A DNA stretch of 64,000 nucleotides from Bog-756 sp963769765. Its GTDB lineage: Bacteria; Actinomycetota; Acidimicrobiia; Acidimicrobiales; RAAP-2. A program made the position numbers and the translations under genes. Below, piece by piece: positions 19,726 to 28,940 of the stretch. Below the pieces are notes generated by a model, which saw only the letters and a program-made list of their open reading frames with translations, did no database searches and was not told the origin of the DNA. The DNA lies in NCBI GenBank assembly GCA_963769765.1, contig CAVYNA010000003.1:496001-560000 (forward strand). Direction: 5' to 3'. Every line of letters begins with the position of its first letter. Position 1 is the stretch's first letter.

Positions 19726-21225
19726 TCACTCCGCTGCTTCGTCGGTGACGAGCGCGATCGGCGCTCCGGGGTCGGCTTGTTCGACGCGCGGTGGTGCAAC
19801 CTCGACGACCGGTGCCGGGTCCTCGAGCTGGAGGAGCTCGACGCGAGCCGGCGCGAGCTCGGCGGCCTGGACCGGACGGGTCGACGTCTCGACAAGTGGC
19901 GGCCGAGGCAGCTCCTTCACCGCGGCCCCGATGACCCCCATGTCGGCGAACTTCTGCGCGGTCTTCAATACCCGTCCCTCGAGGGAGCCGACCGCGTCGT
20001 TGTACGCACCGACCGCGCCAGTGAGCCCTCTGCCCACCCGCGAGAGGTGGTCACCGAAGGTCGAGAGGCGCTCGTAGAGCAACTTCCCGAGCGCCTGGAC
20101 CTCCCGAGCGCTGTCGGCCATCTCCTCTTGCTGCCACCCGTAGGCCACCGAGCGCAAGAGCGCGATCAGAGAGGTCGGCGTCGCGAGGAGCACGTGGTTG
20201 GCGACCGCGTGCTCCATGAGGCCAGGTTCGTGCTCGAGCGCAGTGCTGAGCAGTGGGTCGCCGGGGATGAACGCGACGACGAACTCGGGAGACGAGTCGA
20301 CGCGATTCCAATACTCCTTCTTCGACAGCGCGTCGACATGTGCTTTGACCTGGCGGCCGTGAGCGGCGAGGTGGGCGCGCCGCACGTCTTCGTCCTCGGC
20401 CTCGTTCGCGTCGAGGAAGGCCTGGAGCGGGACCTTCGCGTCGACGACGACGTTCTTCCCACCCGGGAGGTGGACGACGAGGTCGGGGCGGAGTCGCCCG
20501 GAGTCGGCATCGCTCGAGACCTGCTCGTCGAAGTCACAGCGTTCGATCATCCCTGCCATCTCGACGACCCGTCGGAGCTGGAGCTCGCCCCACCGGCCGC
20601 GGGTCTGCGGCGAGCGCAAGGCGGTCACCAGGTTGCGGGTCTCCTTTTGGAGCTGGTCGTGGGAGGACGAGAGCTGCTTCATCTGCTCGGTCAGCGAGGT
20701 GTACGCCCGCTGGCGCTCGACCTCGAGGCGCTGCATCCCCTCCTCGTACTTCCCGAGCTGGACCCCGATCGGCTTGAGCAGCTGCTCGATCGCCTCCTGG
20801 CGCTTGGCGAGCTCGCCATCGGCGGCCTGGCGCGTCTCGTTGAGCTTGGCGTCGGCCAGCTGGATGAACTGCGCGTTGTTCTGCGCGAGCGCGGCCGAGG
20901 ACAGCCGGGCGAACTCGCCGGTCAGTTGGGCCCGGACCTCCTCGAAGGCCGCGGATCGCTCAGCGGCGGCATCGCGCTCGTGCCGGAGCTCGGCCGTGAG
21001 CCCGGCCAGGTCCCCTTCACGCGCGAGCAGCTCGCGCCTGGCGACCTCCAACTCGGCGCGGAGGTCCGCGAGGTCACCGGTGAGCCGTTCCACCTGGTCG
21101 TGAGCGGCCGCGAGCCTGGCCTCCGCGGCACGGGCGGCGGTGGCCTGCCCGGCGCGCACCAGCAGGCCGACGACCATGCCGAGCACGGCTCCGGCGGCCA
21201 GGCCGACGATGAGTCCGCTGATCAT
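19726..21225 (-). CDS. rmuC: DNA recombination protein RmuC
   Basis: A 499-residue RmuC-family protein, predicted to limit DNA rearrangements. It has an N-terminal membrane helix (MISGLIVGLAAGAVLGMVVG), a long coiled coil (about residues 30-190), and the nuclease-like RmuC domain (RGRWGELQLRRVVEMAGM, VVDAKVPLQAFLDA, EFVVAFIPGDPLL). The ATG at 21225 has GAGGAGG 7 bases upstream. The last 60 residues are Pro/Glu-rich. Confidence 0.92.
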   Translation of the reverse strand: MISGLIVGLAAGAVLGMVVGLLVRAGQATAARAAEARLAAAHDQVERLTGDLADLRAELEVARRELLAREGDLAGLTAELRHERDAAAERSAAFEEVRAQLTGEFARLSSAALAQNNAQFIQLADAKLNETRQAADGELAKRQEAIEQLLKPIGVQLGKYEEGMQRLEVERQRAYTSLTEQMKQLSSSHDQLQKETRNLVTALRSPQTRGRWGELQLRRVVEMAGMIERCDFDEQVSSDADSGRLRPDLVVHLPGGKNVVVDAKVPLQAFLDANEAEDEDVRRAHLAAHGRQVKAHVDALSKKEYWNRVDSSPEFVVAFIPGDPLLSTALEHEPGLMEHAVANHVLLATPTSLIALLRSVAYGWQQEEMADSAREVQALGKLLYERLSTFGDHLSRVGRGLTGAVGAYNDAVGSLEGRVLKTAQKFADMGVIGAAVKELPRPPLVETSTRPVQAAELAPARVELLQLEDPAPVVEVAPPRVEQADPGAPIALVTDEAAE

Positions 21226-21349
21226 GGTGGGTCCTCCTCGGCTGGGCCCGGCGCTGACCGGTACGGGCCTCTCGGCCAAGCGTACCGACCGGGTCTGACA
21301 GGACCCGGGAGAGGGGCTCCCTCCCGAGGACGCGGATACGGTGAGGAGG

Positions 21350-21979
21350 ATGGGCAACCCACTCGAACAGATCGACCGGATGCTCCTCCAGCTCTTTGCC
21401 ATGGTCGGCGAGTCGGTCTCGGGTGCGACGCACGCGCTGCTCTCGGGGGACCGCGAGGCGGCCAAGGCGCTGGCCGACCGCGACGAGGTCGTCGACAACC
21501 TCTACCACGAGATCGAGCGCCTGACCCTCCAGCAGCTCACCGTCGGCGGGATCACCTCGCCAAACGATCTCCGATTCCTCGTCACGGTCATCCGGATGCT
21601 GCCCGACCTCGAACGCAATGGCGATCTTGCCGAGCACGTGGCGCGGCGCGCGGCGCGCGGACTCGGCGGCGAGCTCTCCGCCCGGAGCCGCGGCCTCGTC
21701 GAGCGCATGGGGGAGGTCGCCATCCACATGTGGCGCGCCACCACCGACGCGTACGCCGAGCGCCTGCCGATGGCCGCGTCGGTCGTCGACTCCCTCGACG
21801 ACGAGATGGACGACCTGCACGTGAGCCTCACCGTGGAGGTGGTCGCCGGCACCATGCCGTTGCCGGTTGCCGTGGAGCTCGCGATGGTCGCCCGCTTCTA
21901 CGAGCGCTTCGGCGACCACGCGGTGAACCTGGCGAAGCGGGTCACCGGCCTCGCCCCTGCCACGATCCAGTCGGGCTGA
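21350..21979 (+). CDS. phoU: PhoU-type phosphate signalling protein
   Basis: A 209-residue helical protein with the PhoU tandem three-helix bundles. Both metal-site motifs are visible, LERNGDLAEHVARRA (about residues 88-102) and YERFGDHAVNLAKRV (about 184-198). PhoU couples Pst phosphate uptake to the PhoR sensor. No pst or phoR gene is in the window. The ATG has GAGGAGG directly upstream, with TACGGT 7 bases before it. Confidence 0.9.
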   Translation: MGNPLEQIDRMLLQLFAMVGESVSGATHALLSGDREAAKALADRDEVVDNLYHEIERLTLQQLTVGGITSPNDLRFLVTVIRMLPDLERNGDLAEHVARRAARGLGGELSARSRGLVERMGEVAIHMWRATTDAYAERLPMAASVVDSLDDEMDDLHVSLTVEVVAGTMPLPVAVELAMVARFYERFGDHAVNLAKRVTGLAPATIQSG

Positions 21980-22010
21980 GTCCGTCGTGTGGCCGCTGTG
22001 CGCGGTCCGC

Positions 22011-23042
22011 TCAGGCGACGATGCCGAGCGAGAGCAACGACTCGGCGATCTGCACGGCGTTGAGCGCGGCTCCTTTGCGGAGGTTGTCACCGCTCACGAA
22101 GAGGGCCAGAGACCGACCGGTGGCGTCCGCCGCACGGACCCGCCCGACCAGTGTCGGATCGGTGCCCGCCGCCGTCAGCGGCGTGGGTGACTCGACCAGT
22201 CGGACCCCCCGGGCGCCTTCGAGGATCGATCGGGCCTGGGCCGGGCCGATCGGCTCGGCGAACTCCGCAACGATGGCGAGGGAGTGGCCGGTGAAGACCG
22301 GCACCCGCACGCAGGTGCAGGTGACCACCAGGTCGGGCAGCCCGAGGATCTTCCGGCTCTCGTCACGGAACTTCTGCTCTTCATTGGTCTCACCCGATCC
22401 GTCGTCGACCAGATGGCCCGCGATCGGGATCACGTTGTGGGCGACGACGTCGGGGAAGACGGACGGCTCCGGGAATTCGATGCTGCGGCCGTCGAAGGTG
22501 AGGGCGCCGGCCCGGTCGACCGACTTGGCGAGCTCGTCCTCGAGTTCCGCGACGCCGGCGAGTCCTGCGCCGGAGACCGCTTGGTAGGTCGCGACGACCA
22601 TCCGGGTCAGCCCGGCAGCGTCGTCGAGGGGCTTCATGACCGGCATGGCGACCATCGTGGTGCAGTTGGGGTTGGCGACGATGCCTTTGCCGATCGACCC
22701 GAGTGCGGCCTCGTTGACCTCGGGGACCACGAGGGGGACATCCGGATCCATCCTCCAGGCGGACGAGTTGTCGACCACGACGGCTCCCGCGGCGGCGAAC
22801 CGTGGGGCGAGCTCCCGCGAGGCGGCCGCACCGCTCGAGAAGAGTGCGATGTCGATGCCGTCCACGTCTGCGGTCGACGCGTCCTCGACCACCAGCTCCG
22901 AGCCCCGGAAGGTGAGTCGTCGCCCGACCGATCGGTGCGACGCGAAGAGGCGCAGCTCGTCGAGGGGGAAGGCCCGCGTCTCGAGCACCTCGCGCATGAC
23001 CGACCCCACCTGCCCGGTCGCTCCGACCACACCGACTCGCAT
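22011..23042 (-). CDS. asd: Aspartate-semialdehyde dehydrogenase
   Basis: Second step of the aspartate pathway to lysine, threonine, methionine and diaminopimelate. The 343-residue protein shows the NADP-binding GATGQVGSVM, the Cys nucleophile in NPNCTT, and the substrate motif AVSGAGLAGVAELEDE. It lies 24 bases after lysC. TACACT 6 bases before the ATG suggests a leaderless promoter of its own as well. Confidence 0.95.
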   Translation of the reverse strand: MRVGVVGATGQVGSVMREVLETRAFPLDELRLFASHRSVGRRLTFRGSELVVEDASTADVDGIDIALFSSGAAASRELAPRFAAAGAVVVDNSSAWRMDPDVPLVVPEVNEAALGSIGKGIVANPNCTTMVAMPVMKPLDDAAGLTRMVVATYQAVSGAGLAGVAELEDELAKSVDRAGALTFDGRSIEFPEPSVFPDVVAHNVIPIAGHLVDDGSGETNEEQKFRDESRKILGLPDLVVTCTCVRVPVFTGHSLAIVAEFAEPIGPAQARSILEGARGVRLVESPTPLTAAGTDPTLVGRVRAADATGRSLALFVSGDNLRKGAALNAVQIAESLLSLGIVA

Positions 23043-23066
23043 CGCCCCAGTGTAGGAGCCCTCCGG

Positions 23067-24278
23067 TCAGGCCAGCTCGAACGCCTCGTGCAGCGCGCGG
23101 ACCGCTGTTTCCGCCGCGTCCTGGCGGACCATGCAGGAGATGCGGATCGACGAGGTCGAGATCATCTCGATGTTGATCCCTGCTGCCGCCAACGTCTCGA
23201 AGGTCAGTGCGGTGACCCCGGGGTGCGTCTTCATGCCGGCTCCGACGATCGACACCCTTGCGACGTCCGCGTCGCCGTCGACACCGGTGGCGCCGAGCTC
23301 GGGGACGAGGGACTCGCAGACCTCCGAGCTCACGGTGAGATCCTCGACGGGCACGGTGAAGGAGATGTCGGTGGTCCCGTGGAGCGAGGTGTTCTGCACG
23401 ATCATGTCCACGTTGACGTTGCGGTCGGCGAGTACACGGAAGAGCCGTGCGGCGAGGCCCGGGCGGTCCGGGACGCCGATGACGGTGACCTTCGCCTCCG
23501 ACTCGTCGTGCGTGACCGCGGTCACCACCGCCTGCTCCATGGTTGGCTCCTCGTCGTCGACCCAGGTGCCAGGCTCCCAGGTGAAGCTCGACCGTACATG
23601 CAGCGGCACGTGGTGGTTGCGGGCGAACTCCACCGAGCGCAGCGCCAGCACCCGCCCCCCACTCGCCGCGATCTCGAGCATCTCCTCGTAACTGATCCGT
23701 GGCAGCTTGCGCGCCCCGGGAACGATGCGCGGATCGGTGCTGAAGACGCCCGAGACGTCGGTGTAGATCTCGCAGGCGTCAGCTCCGAGCGCCGCCGCGA
23801 GGGCGACTGCCGTCGTATCGGAGCCCCCGCGGCCCAGGGTCGTGATGTCCCGCTCCTCCGACACCCCCTGGAAACCGGCGACCACCGGCACGCTGCCTGC
23901 CCGGAGGGACGCCTCGAGGCGGGCGGCACGGATCTCGACGATCTTGGCCCTGGTGTGAGCGGCGTCCGTGATGATGCCCGCCTGGCTGCCGGTGTAGGAG
24001 ACGGCGTCCACGCCCAGATCGGCGAGGGCCATGCACAGGAGCGACATCGAGATCCGCTCGCCGGCGCTGAGCAGCATGTCGACCTCGCGTGTCGGCCGGA
24101 CCGGGCTCACGTCCGCGGCCAGCCGGATCAGGTCGTCGGTCGTCTTCCCCATGGCGCTGACCACCACGACGACGTCGGAGCCCGCCCTGCGGGTCCTCGC
24201 CACATGGTCGGCGACCGCGCGGATCCGCTCGGCGTCGGCGACTGACGTGCCGCCGTACTTCTGGACCACGAGGGACAT
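23067..24278 (-). CDS. lysC: Aspartate kinase
   Basis: Phosphorylates aspartate, the first committed step of the aspartate family. The 403-residue protein starts with VVQKYGGTSVAD, has the FQGVSEERDITTLGRGGSDTTA substrate loop, and has two C-terminal ACT domains (about residues 265-400) that normally confer lysine/threonine feedback. An internal start for a small regulatory subunit is possible but not decidable here. TATCCT lies 6 bases before the ATG (leaderless). It is followed by asd. Confidence 0.95.
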   Translation of the reverse strand: MSLVVQKYGGTSVADAERIRAVADHVARTRRAGSDVVVVVSAMGKTTDDLIRLAADVSPVRPTREVDMLLSAGERISMSLLCMALADLGVDAVSYTGSQAGIITDAAHTRAKIVEIRAARLEASLRAGSVPVVAGFQGVSEERDITTLGRGGSDTTAVALAAALGADACEIYTDVSGVFSTDPRIVPGARKLPRISYEEMLEIAASGGRVLALRSVEFARNHHVPLHVRSSFTWEPGTWVDDEEPTMEQAVVTAVTHDESEAKVTVIGVPDRPGLAARLFRVLADRNVNVDMIVQNTSLHGTTDISFTVPVEDLTVSSEVCESLVPELGATGVDGDADVARVSIVGAGMKTHPGVTALTFETLAAAGINIEMISTSSIRISCMVRQDAAETAVRALHEAFELA

Positions 24279-24383
24279 GGACGAAGGATAGAGCGCGCCT
24301 CATTGCTGGATCGCTGGATCACTGGATTGCCGGCCCGTCGTCGCGTGCAGTGGCCGCCGGCGGACCGGCTACCCTGATGCCCC

Positions 24384-25202
24384 GTGCCCACGGAGAAGCG
24401 CCAGCGTCAGAAAGCCGGCCGACAGGCGCGCCTCGCCGCCGAACAGAAGGTGAGGAAGCGCCGACAGAACATCCGTCGAAGCATCACGGTCCTGATCGCG
24501 GTCGGTGTCGTGGTCGCTCTTTCGATCTGGCTGTTCAGCCCGGGCTCGAAATCCTCGTCGGCGACGTCGACAACCACCTCGACGGTCCCGGGGGCGTCTT
24601 CGCAGGCCGCCCTCGAGCAGACCTGGAAGGCCGCCGGTTGTCCGACCAGTCCGACCGCGCAGCTGCCGAACCCCAGCTGGTCGTCACCGCCGCCCATGAC
24701 GATCAACACCTCGAAGACGTACACGGCAGCGATCAAGACCGACGTCGGGACGATCACGGCGACGCTCGCTGCGAAGGCCGCGCCCGTTGCGGTCAACGAC
24801 TTCGTCTTCCTGGTGACGAAGAACTACTACAACTGCGTGACCTTCCACCGGGTCATCCCGTCGTTCATGAACCAGACCGGCGACCCGACCGGAACGGGAA
24901 CCGGCGGGGTCGGCTACACCGTGCAGGGCGAGGTGCCGGCCACCGCCACGCCGCAGTACCCGCTCGGATCACTCGCCATGGCGAAGACCTCGGCTGCCCC
25001 CAACGGTACCTCGAGCAACCAGTTCTTCATCGTGGCCGGATCCCAGGGCGAGAGCCTCCCCCCGCAGTACGCCCTCTTCGGCCAGGTCGTCTCCGGCCAG
25101 AACGTCGTCCAGAGGATCAACGCCGACGGTGACGCGGCCGACAACGGAACGCCGCCGAAGGTGATCCACCGTATCCTGACCCTCACGGTCACCGAGTCGT
25201 AG
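24384..25202 (+). CDS. Membrane-anchored cyclophilin-type peptidyl-prolyl isomerase
   Basis: A 272-residue protein: a Lys/Arg/Gln-rich cytoplasmic N-terminus, one transmembrane helix (about residues 34-52), a Ser/Thr-rich linker, then a cyclophilin domain (about 110-272). The active-site block FHRVIPSFMNQTGDP and the SSNQFFIVAGS motif are present, with Met-Asn in place of the usual Met-Val/Ile-Gln. It should act outside the membrane on exported proteins. The start is GTG, with TACCCT 8 bases upstream. Confidence 0.88.
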   Translation: MPTEKRQRQKAGRQARLAAEQKVRKRRQNIRRSITVLIAVGVVVALSIWLFSPGSKSSSATSTTTSTVPGASSQAALEQTWKAAGCPTSPTAQLPNPSWSSPPPMTINTSKTYTAAIKTDVGTITATLAAKAAPVAVNDFVFLVTKNYYNCVTFHRVIPSFMNQTGDPTGTGTGGVGYTVQGEVPATATPQYPLGSLAMAKTSAAPNGTSSNQFFIVAGSQGESLPPQYALFGQVVSGQNVVQRINADGDAADNGTPPKVIHRILTLTVTES

Positions 25203-25252
25203 CCGCAGCGCGCCTCGCACGCTTCGCGCAACCCGCTCCCAAGGAGGACACC

Positions 25253-25807
25253 ATGGCAGCACCGATCCCCGAGGCCGACGGTTCGAGCCCGAAGACCCAG
25301 CAGTTCTCCGAAGCTCCGCCGCTGGTCATCGACCCGGAGAAGCGCTACACGGCCGAGATGACGACGTCCAAGGGCACGATCACCATCGCGCTCGACGCCG
25401 TCGCCGCCCCGAAGACGGTCAACAACTTCGTCTTCCTCGCGCGATGGCACTACTACGACGACGTGGTCTTCCACCGGATCATCCCGGGGTTCATGGTCCA
25501 AGGCGGCGACCCGGAAGGATCAGGACGCGGGGGTCCGGGCTACCGGTTCGCCGACGAGCTGCCGGCTCCGGGCCGCTACGAGATCGGCTCCATCGCCATG
25601 GCCAACGCGGGGCCGGACACCAACGGGAGCCAGTTCTTCATCGTGACCGGCGCCGACGGAGTGGGCCTGCCTCCCAACTACTCCCTCTTCGGCAAGGTGG
25701 TCGCGGGGCTCGACGCGGTCAAGGAGATCGAGTCGGTCGGCAGCCGGTCGGGTGCACCGTCGGAGCCGGTGGTCATCGAGTCGGTGACCGTCACCGAGGC
25801 CGACTGA
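25253..25807 (+). CDS. Cytoplasmic cyclophilin-type peptidyl-prolyl isomerase
   Basis: A 184-residue cyclophilin without a signal or membrane segment. It shows FHRIIPGFMVQGGDPEGSGRG and NGSQFFIV, with the catalytic Arg and Gln. AAGGAGG lies 5 bases before the ATG. It is the soluble paralogue of the anchored isomerase just upstream (50-base gap), and probably belongs to the same transcript. Confidence 0.93.
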   Translation: MAAPIPEADGSSPKTQQFSEAPPLVIDPEKRYTAEMTTSKGTITIALDAVAAPKTVNNFVFLARWHYYDDVVFHRIIPGFMVQGGDPEGSGRGGPGYRFADELPAPGRYEIGSIAMANAGPDTNGSQFFIVTGADGVGLPPNYSLFGKVVAGLDAVKEIESVGSRSGAPSEPVVIESVTVTEAD

Positions 25808-25829
25808 GCGACCTCGGGCACCGTCGGGA

Positions 25830-26522
25830 TCAGGCGGGAAGCGCCCCGAGACCCGCGCCGGCCGGGGCGCCGTCGAGGAAGACGGCGACCGGAGCCGCGC
25901 CGTCGGCCCGCCAGGTCCCGTCGGGCTCACGGATGAGCGCGGACCGCTCCGGGATGCCCACCACCGGGGTACCGGCCGGGGCGAGGAGTACCGAGCGGTG
26001 CAGCTTCTCGCCGTGCTCGTCCTCGTGGGTGTCTCCGAAGTGGGGGACGACCGCGACCCCCGAGAGCAGGCCCAGCCCGATGGTCAGGCCACCGCCCCGG
26101 GCGTCCACCATCGGGTCGGTGAGCACCATCGCCGCTCCCGATGACCCGGCCACCACCGCCCCCGACTCCCACGCCTCGACCAGGGCCTGCCACACCTTCG
26201 AGTCCTTGAGCACACTTCGCACGTGCATCGGCGAGCTGCCGGCGAGGTAGATGAATCGAGCCCTGCGGAGCGCCTCGGCCGCACCATCGTCGTCGGCATC
26301 GCGTCGCGCGAGCACCATCAGCCCCTCGACGCTCGCACCCATCGGGGTGAACCATTCGCCCGCACGGAGCACGAGCCGCTCGGGATGCTCGTAGGCGGCG
26401 GCCGTCGGGAGCACGAGGACGTCGGTCGAGCCCGACCGCTCGAGGAGCTCCCGGTCGAAGGAGCAGCCCTCCTGCCATTCGCCGCCACCGACCAGGGCAA
26501 GGACTCCGGGCAGGGGTGTCAT
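25830..26522 (-). CDS. Peptidase S51 / cyanophycinase-like protein
   Basis: A 230-residue protein of the class I glutamine-amidotransferase-like fold. It begins LALVGGGEW, has the Ser nucleophile elbow VAGSSGAAMVL (about residues 123-133), and VVPHFGDTHEDEH near the expected His. Relatives cleave acidic dipeptides or cyanophycin. No cyanophycin synthetase is nearby, so the substrate is unknown. TAAGGT lies 7 bases before the ATG (leaderless). Confidence 0.75.
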   Translation of the reverse strand: MTPLPGVLALVGGGEWQEGCSFDRELLERSGSTDVLVLPTAAAYEHPERLVLRAGEWFTPMGASVEGLMVLARRDADDDGAAEALRRARFIYLAGSSPMHVRSVLKDSKVWQALVEAWESGAVVAGSSGAAMVLTDPMVDARGGGLTIGLGLLSGVAVVPHFGDTHEDEHGEKLHRSVLLAPAGTPVVGIPERSALIREPDGTWRADGAAPVAVFLDGAPAGAGLGALPA

Positions 26523-26573
26523 GTGCCAGACCTTAGAGGTCGCCGCCGGTGACCGGCCGCAAGACAGCGGGCG

Positions 26574-27941
26574 TCAGCCCCAGGACGCGTCGGCGTCGGC
26601 GCGACGCATCAGCCGACCCATCGCGTCGCCCACCTCGGTCGCGACGGCCAGTGCGTCCGGGAGGATCCCCATCCCCATGAAGCCGTGGACCTGGTCGTCG
26701 TAGCATCGCTCCACGACCTCGACGCCTGCTGCACGCAGTGTCGCCGCGTAGGCCATCCCCTCATCGCGCAACGGGTCGAAGCCGGCTGTCGCCACGAGTG
26801 CGGGAGCGAGATCGGCATGGTCGGCCGCGAGGAGTGGCGACGCCAACGGGTCCAGCCAGCGGTCGCTGTCGGGCAGATAGCACGCGCGGAAGAAGTCCAT
26901 CTGCGCACGGGTGAGGAAGAAACCGTCGCGGAACGTCTCGACCGAGGCCGTCTCCAGTCGGAAGTCGACCGCAGGGTAGACCAGGCCCTGGGCAACCGGC
27001 GGCGGGGTCCCGTCCGAGCTGTCCCGAGTCGCCAGCGCGACCACCGCCGCGAGATTGCCCCCCGCACTGTCGCCCATCACGCCGACCCGGCCACTGCCGG
27101 CACCGAGCTCGTCGAGGTGCCCGTGCACCCACCGGTAGGCGCGCAGCGCGTCGTCGACGGCCGCCGGGAAGGGGGACTCGGGAGCGAGCCGGTAGTCGAC
27201 CGAGACCACGATGCAGCCGCTGGCGACCGCCAGCAACCGGCACGACGCGTCGTGGGACGCGAGACTGCCGATGACCCAGCCCCCGCCGTGGTAGTAGACG
27301 ATGACCGGTGGCCGTCGGCCGTCGGGAGCGGGCAATGCGGTCCCGAACTGCCGGTAGATGCGCAGGGCGATCGCCGGTTCGTCCCCCACACCGCGGATCA
27401 CCCGACCCGTCACGTGGACGTCGGTGCGGATCGGCATCACGGCGCTCACCATGCGTTCGAATCCGGCGCGCAGTACCTCGGGCTCGATCGAGTCGAGCTC
27501 TTGACGACCGGACCCGGACTGCGGGTCGAAACGGGTGACGACCTCGAGAAGAGCCTGCACGCCGCGGCTCAGGATCCGCCCGTCTCGCTCGATCGGCGGT
27601 GGCGATCCGAAAAGGGAGAGGACCGCCTCGGGGTGCGAGAACGCAGCGGCGAGGATCCGCCCGGCGAGCGGCCACCGCTCGTGCCGGCGCTGGACACTGC
27701 GGTCGTAGAGCACACGCCGCCGAGCGCTTCCGCGCCGCATCCACGGAGGCCCTGCCGGCGGATCACCGATCGGCACGGATGCACCGTCGGTCCGGGCACG
27801 CACCGCCGTCGTGCGTCGACCGGCCTTCGCAGTCCCCGCGGCCGCCTTCGGGGCGGCACGCTTCCTTGCCCCCGATGCCCTGGCCGGGCCTCGGGCCTTC
27901 CCGCCCCTGTCCCCTCCGTCGTCGGCCACCGGCTCGCTCAT
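26574..27941 (-). CDS. Alpha/beta hydrolase, hormone-sensitive-lipase (esterase) family
   Basis: A 455-residue esterase. The oxyanion motif YYHGGGWVIGS, the nucleophile GDSAGGNLA and the late Asp/His (GFDPLRDEG, DDQVHGFMGMG) define the HSL family. The first 60 or so residues are rich in Lys, Arg and Ala and look disordered, possibly a polyanion-binding tail. ATG 27941 is chosen because CACGAT lies 7 bases upstream; ATG 27950 is the alternative. It is divergent from the SDR gene. Confidence 0.85.
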   Translation of the reverse strand: MSEPVADDGGDRGGKARGPARASGARKRAAPKAAAGTAKAGRRTTAVRARTDGASVPIGDPPAGPPWMRRGSARRRVLYDRSVQRRHERWPLAGRILAAAFSHPEAVLSLFGSPPPIERDGRILSRGVQALLEVVTRFDPQSGSGRQELDSIEPEVLRAGFERMVSAVMPIRTDVHVTGRVIRGVGDEPAIALRIYRQFGTALPAPDGRRPPVIVYYHGGGWVIGSLASHDASCRLLAVASGCIVVSVDYRLAPESPFPAAVDDALRAYRWVHGHLDELGAGSGRVGVMGDSAGGNLAAVVALATRDSSDGTPPPVAQGLVYPAVDFRLETASVETFRDGFFLTRAQMDFFRACYLPDSDRWLDPLASPLLAADHADLAPALVATAGFDPLRDEGMAYAATLRAAGVEVVERCYDDQVHGFMGMGILPDALAVATEVGDAMGRLMRRADADASWG

Positions 27942-28001
27942 CGCCACCATCGTGTCGGTAGGGTCGGCGAAAGGCAAGCGACACCGGGAGCGACAGGAGC
28001 C

Positions 28002-28889
28002 ATGGGCAGACGACGTGGGCGGGGAGATCCGCTCGACCACTACCGCGGACGGTCCGCCCTCGTCACCGGTGCGGCATCTGGCATCGGCAAGGCGCTCGCG
28101 ACCGAGCTCGTCGCTCGAGGTGCGAGGGTCGCCCTGTGCGACATCGACGGGGACCGGGTCGACGCAGTCGCAGAGGACCTCTCGGCACGCCACGGAACCG
28201 GCGGGCGCTCCGTCGCGACGGCGCGGGCTGTCGACGTACGCGACCCCGGGGCGGTCGCGACGACGATCGACGCATTCGCCGAGGAGCAGGGCGGGCTCGA
28301 CTTCCTCTTCAACAACGCAGGGATCCCGATCGGCGGGGAGGCCCGCGAGCTCGGCGTCGACCACTGGCGGCGCGCTGTCGAGGTCAATCTGATGGGAGTG
28401 ATCCACGGGATCGCCGCCGCCTACCCGCGCATGGTCGCCGCAGGCTCCGGGCACATCGTCAACACCGCGTCACTGGCGGGGCTCGTCCCGAGCCCGCTTC
28501 TGGTGCCCTACTCCACCACCAAGCACGCCGTGGTCGGGCTCAGCACGGGCCTGCGCATGGAGGCTGCGCCCCACGGGGTGCGGGTGTCGGTGGTCTGCCC
28601 CGGGCTCGTCGAGACGCCACTCCTCGACCGTGCAAACCCTGACGACCTGCCCCAGGTGACCTCGGCCCCTGACATCAGGGCGATGCTCACCCAACTGATG
28701 GGAGCGCCCTACCCCCCCGGCGCGCTCGCACGCGACGTCCTGATCGGGGTGGCACGGAACCGGGCGATGATCGTGACGCCCCGCCGGGCCCGGCTGGTGT
28801 GGGCGGTCGCCCGGATCTCCCCGTCGCTCCTCACCGAGCACGGCGGGCGAGCGCTGCCGGCGACGGACACGACGGACGTCCCTGCCTGA
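28002..28889 (+). CDS. Short-chain dehydrogenase/reductase
   Basis: A 295-residue classical SDR. It shows the NAD(P) site VTGAASGIGKALA, DIDGD after beta-2, NNAGIP, the active-site Ser and YSTTKHA (Tyr-x3-Lys), and VVCPGLVETPL. The hydrophobic, Arg-rich C-terminus resembles SDRs acting on membrane or steroid-like substrates. AGGAG lies close to the ATG. The substrate is not determinable. Confidence 0.88.
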   Translation: MGRRRGRGDPLDHYRGRSALVTGAASGIGKALATELVARGARVALCDIDGDRVDAVAEDLSARHGTGGRSVATARAVDVRDPGAVATTIDAFAEEQGGLDFLFNNAGIPIGGEARELGVDHWRRAVEVNLMGVIHGIAAAYPRMVAAGSGHIVNTASLAGLVPSPLLVPYSTTKHAVVGLSTGLRMEAAPHGVRVSVVCPGLVETPLLDRANPDDLPQVTSAPDIRAMLTQLMGAPYPPGALARDVLIGVARNRAMIVTPRRARLVWAVARISPSLLTEHGGRALPATDTTDVPA

Positions 28890-28940
28890 CGCCCAGGTGG
28901 GCTGGGCGACACGGCGACCCCACCACTAGCATCGTTCCCC

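Noticed and set aside
19687..22587. 966-codon plus-strand frame across rmuC, phoU and asd
   Set aside because: It crosses three recognisable genes in other frames and has shadow-type composition.
26685..28002. Upstream extension of the SDR frame to 734 codons
   Set aside because: The extension is antisense to the esterase; SDR homology begins only after 28002.
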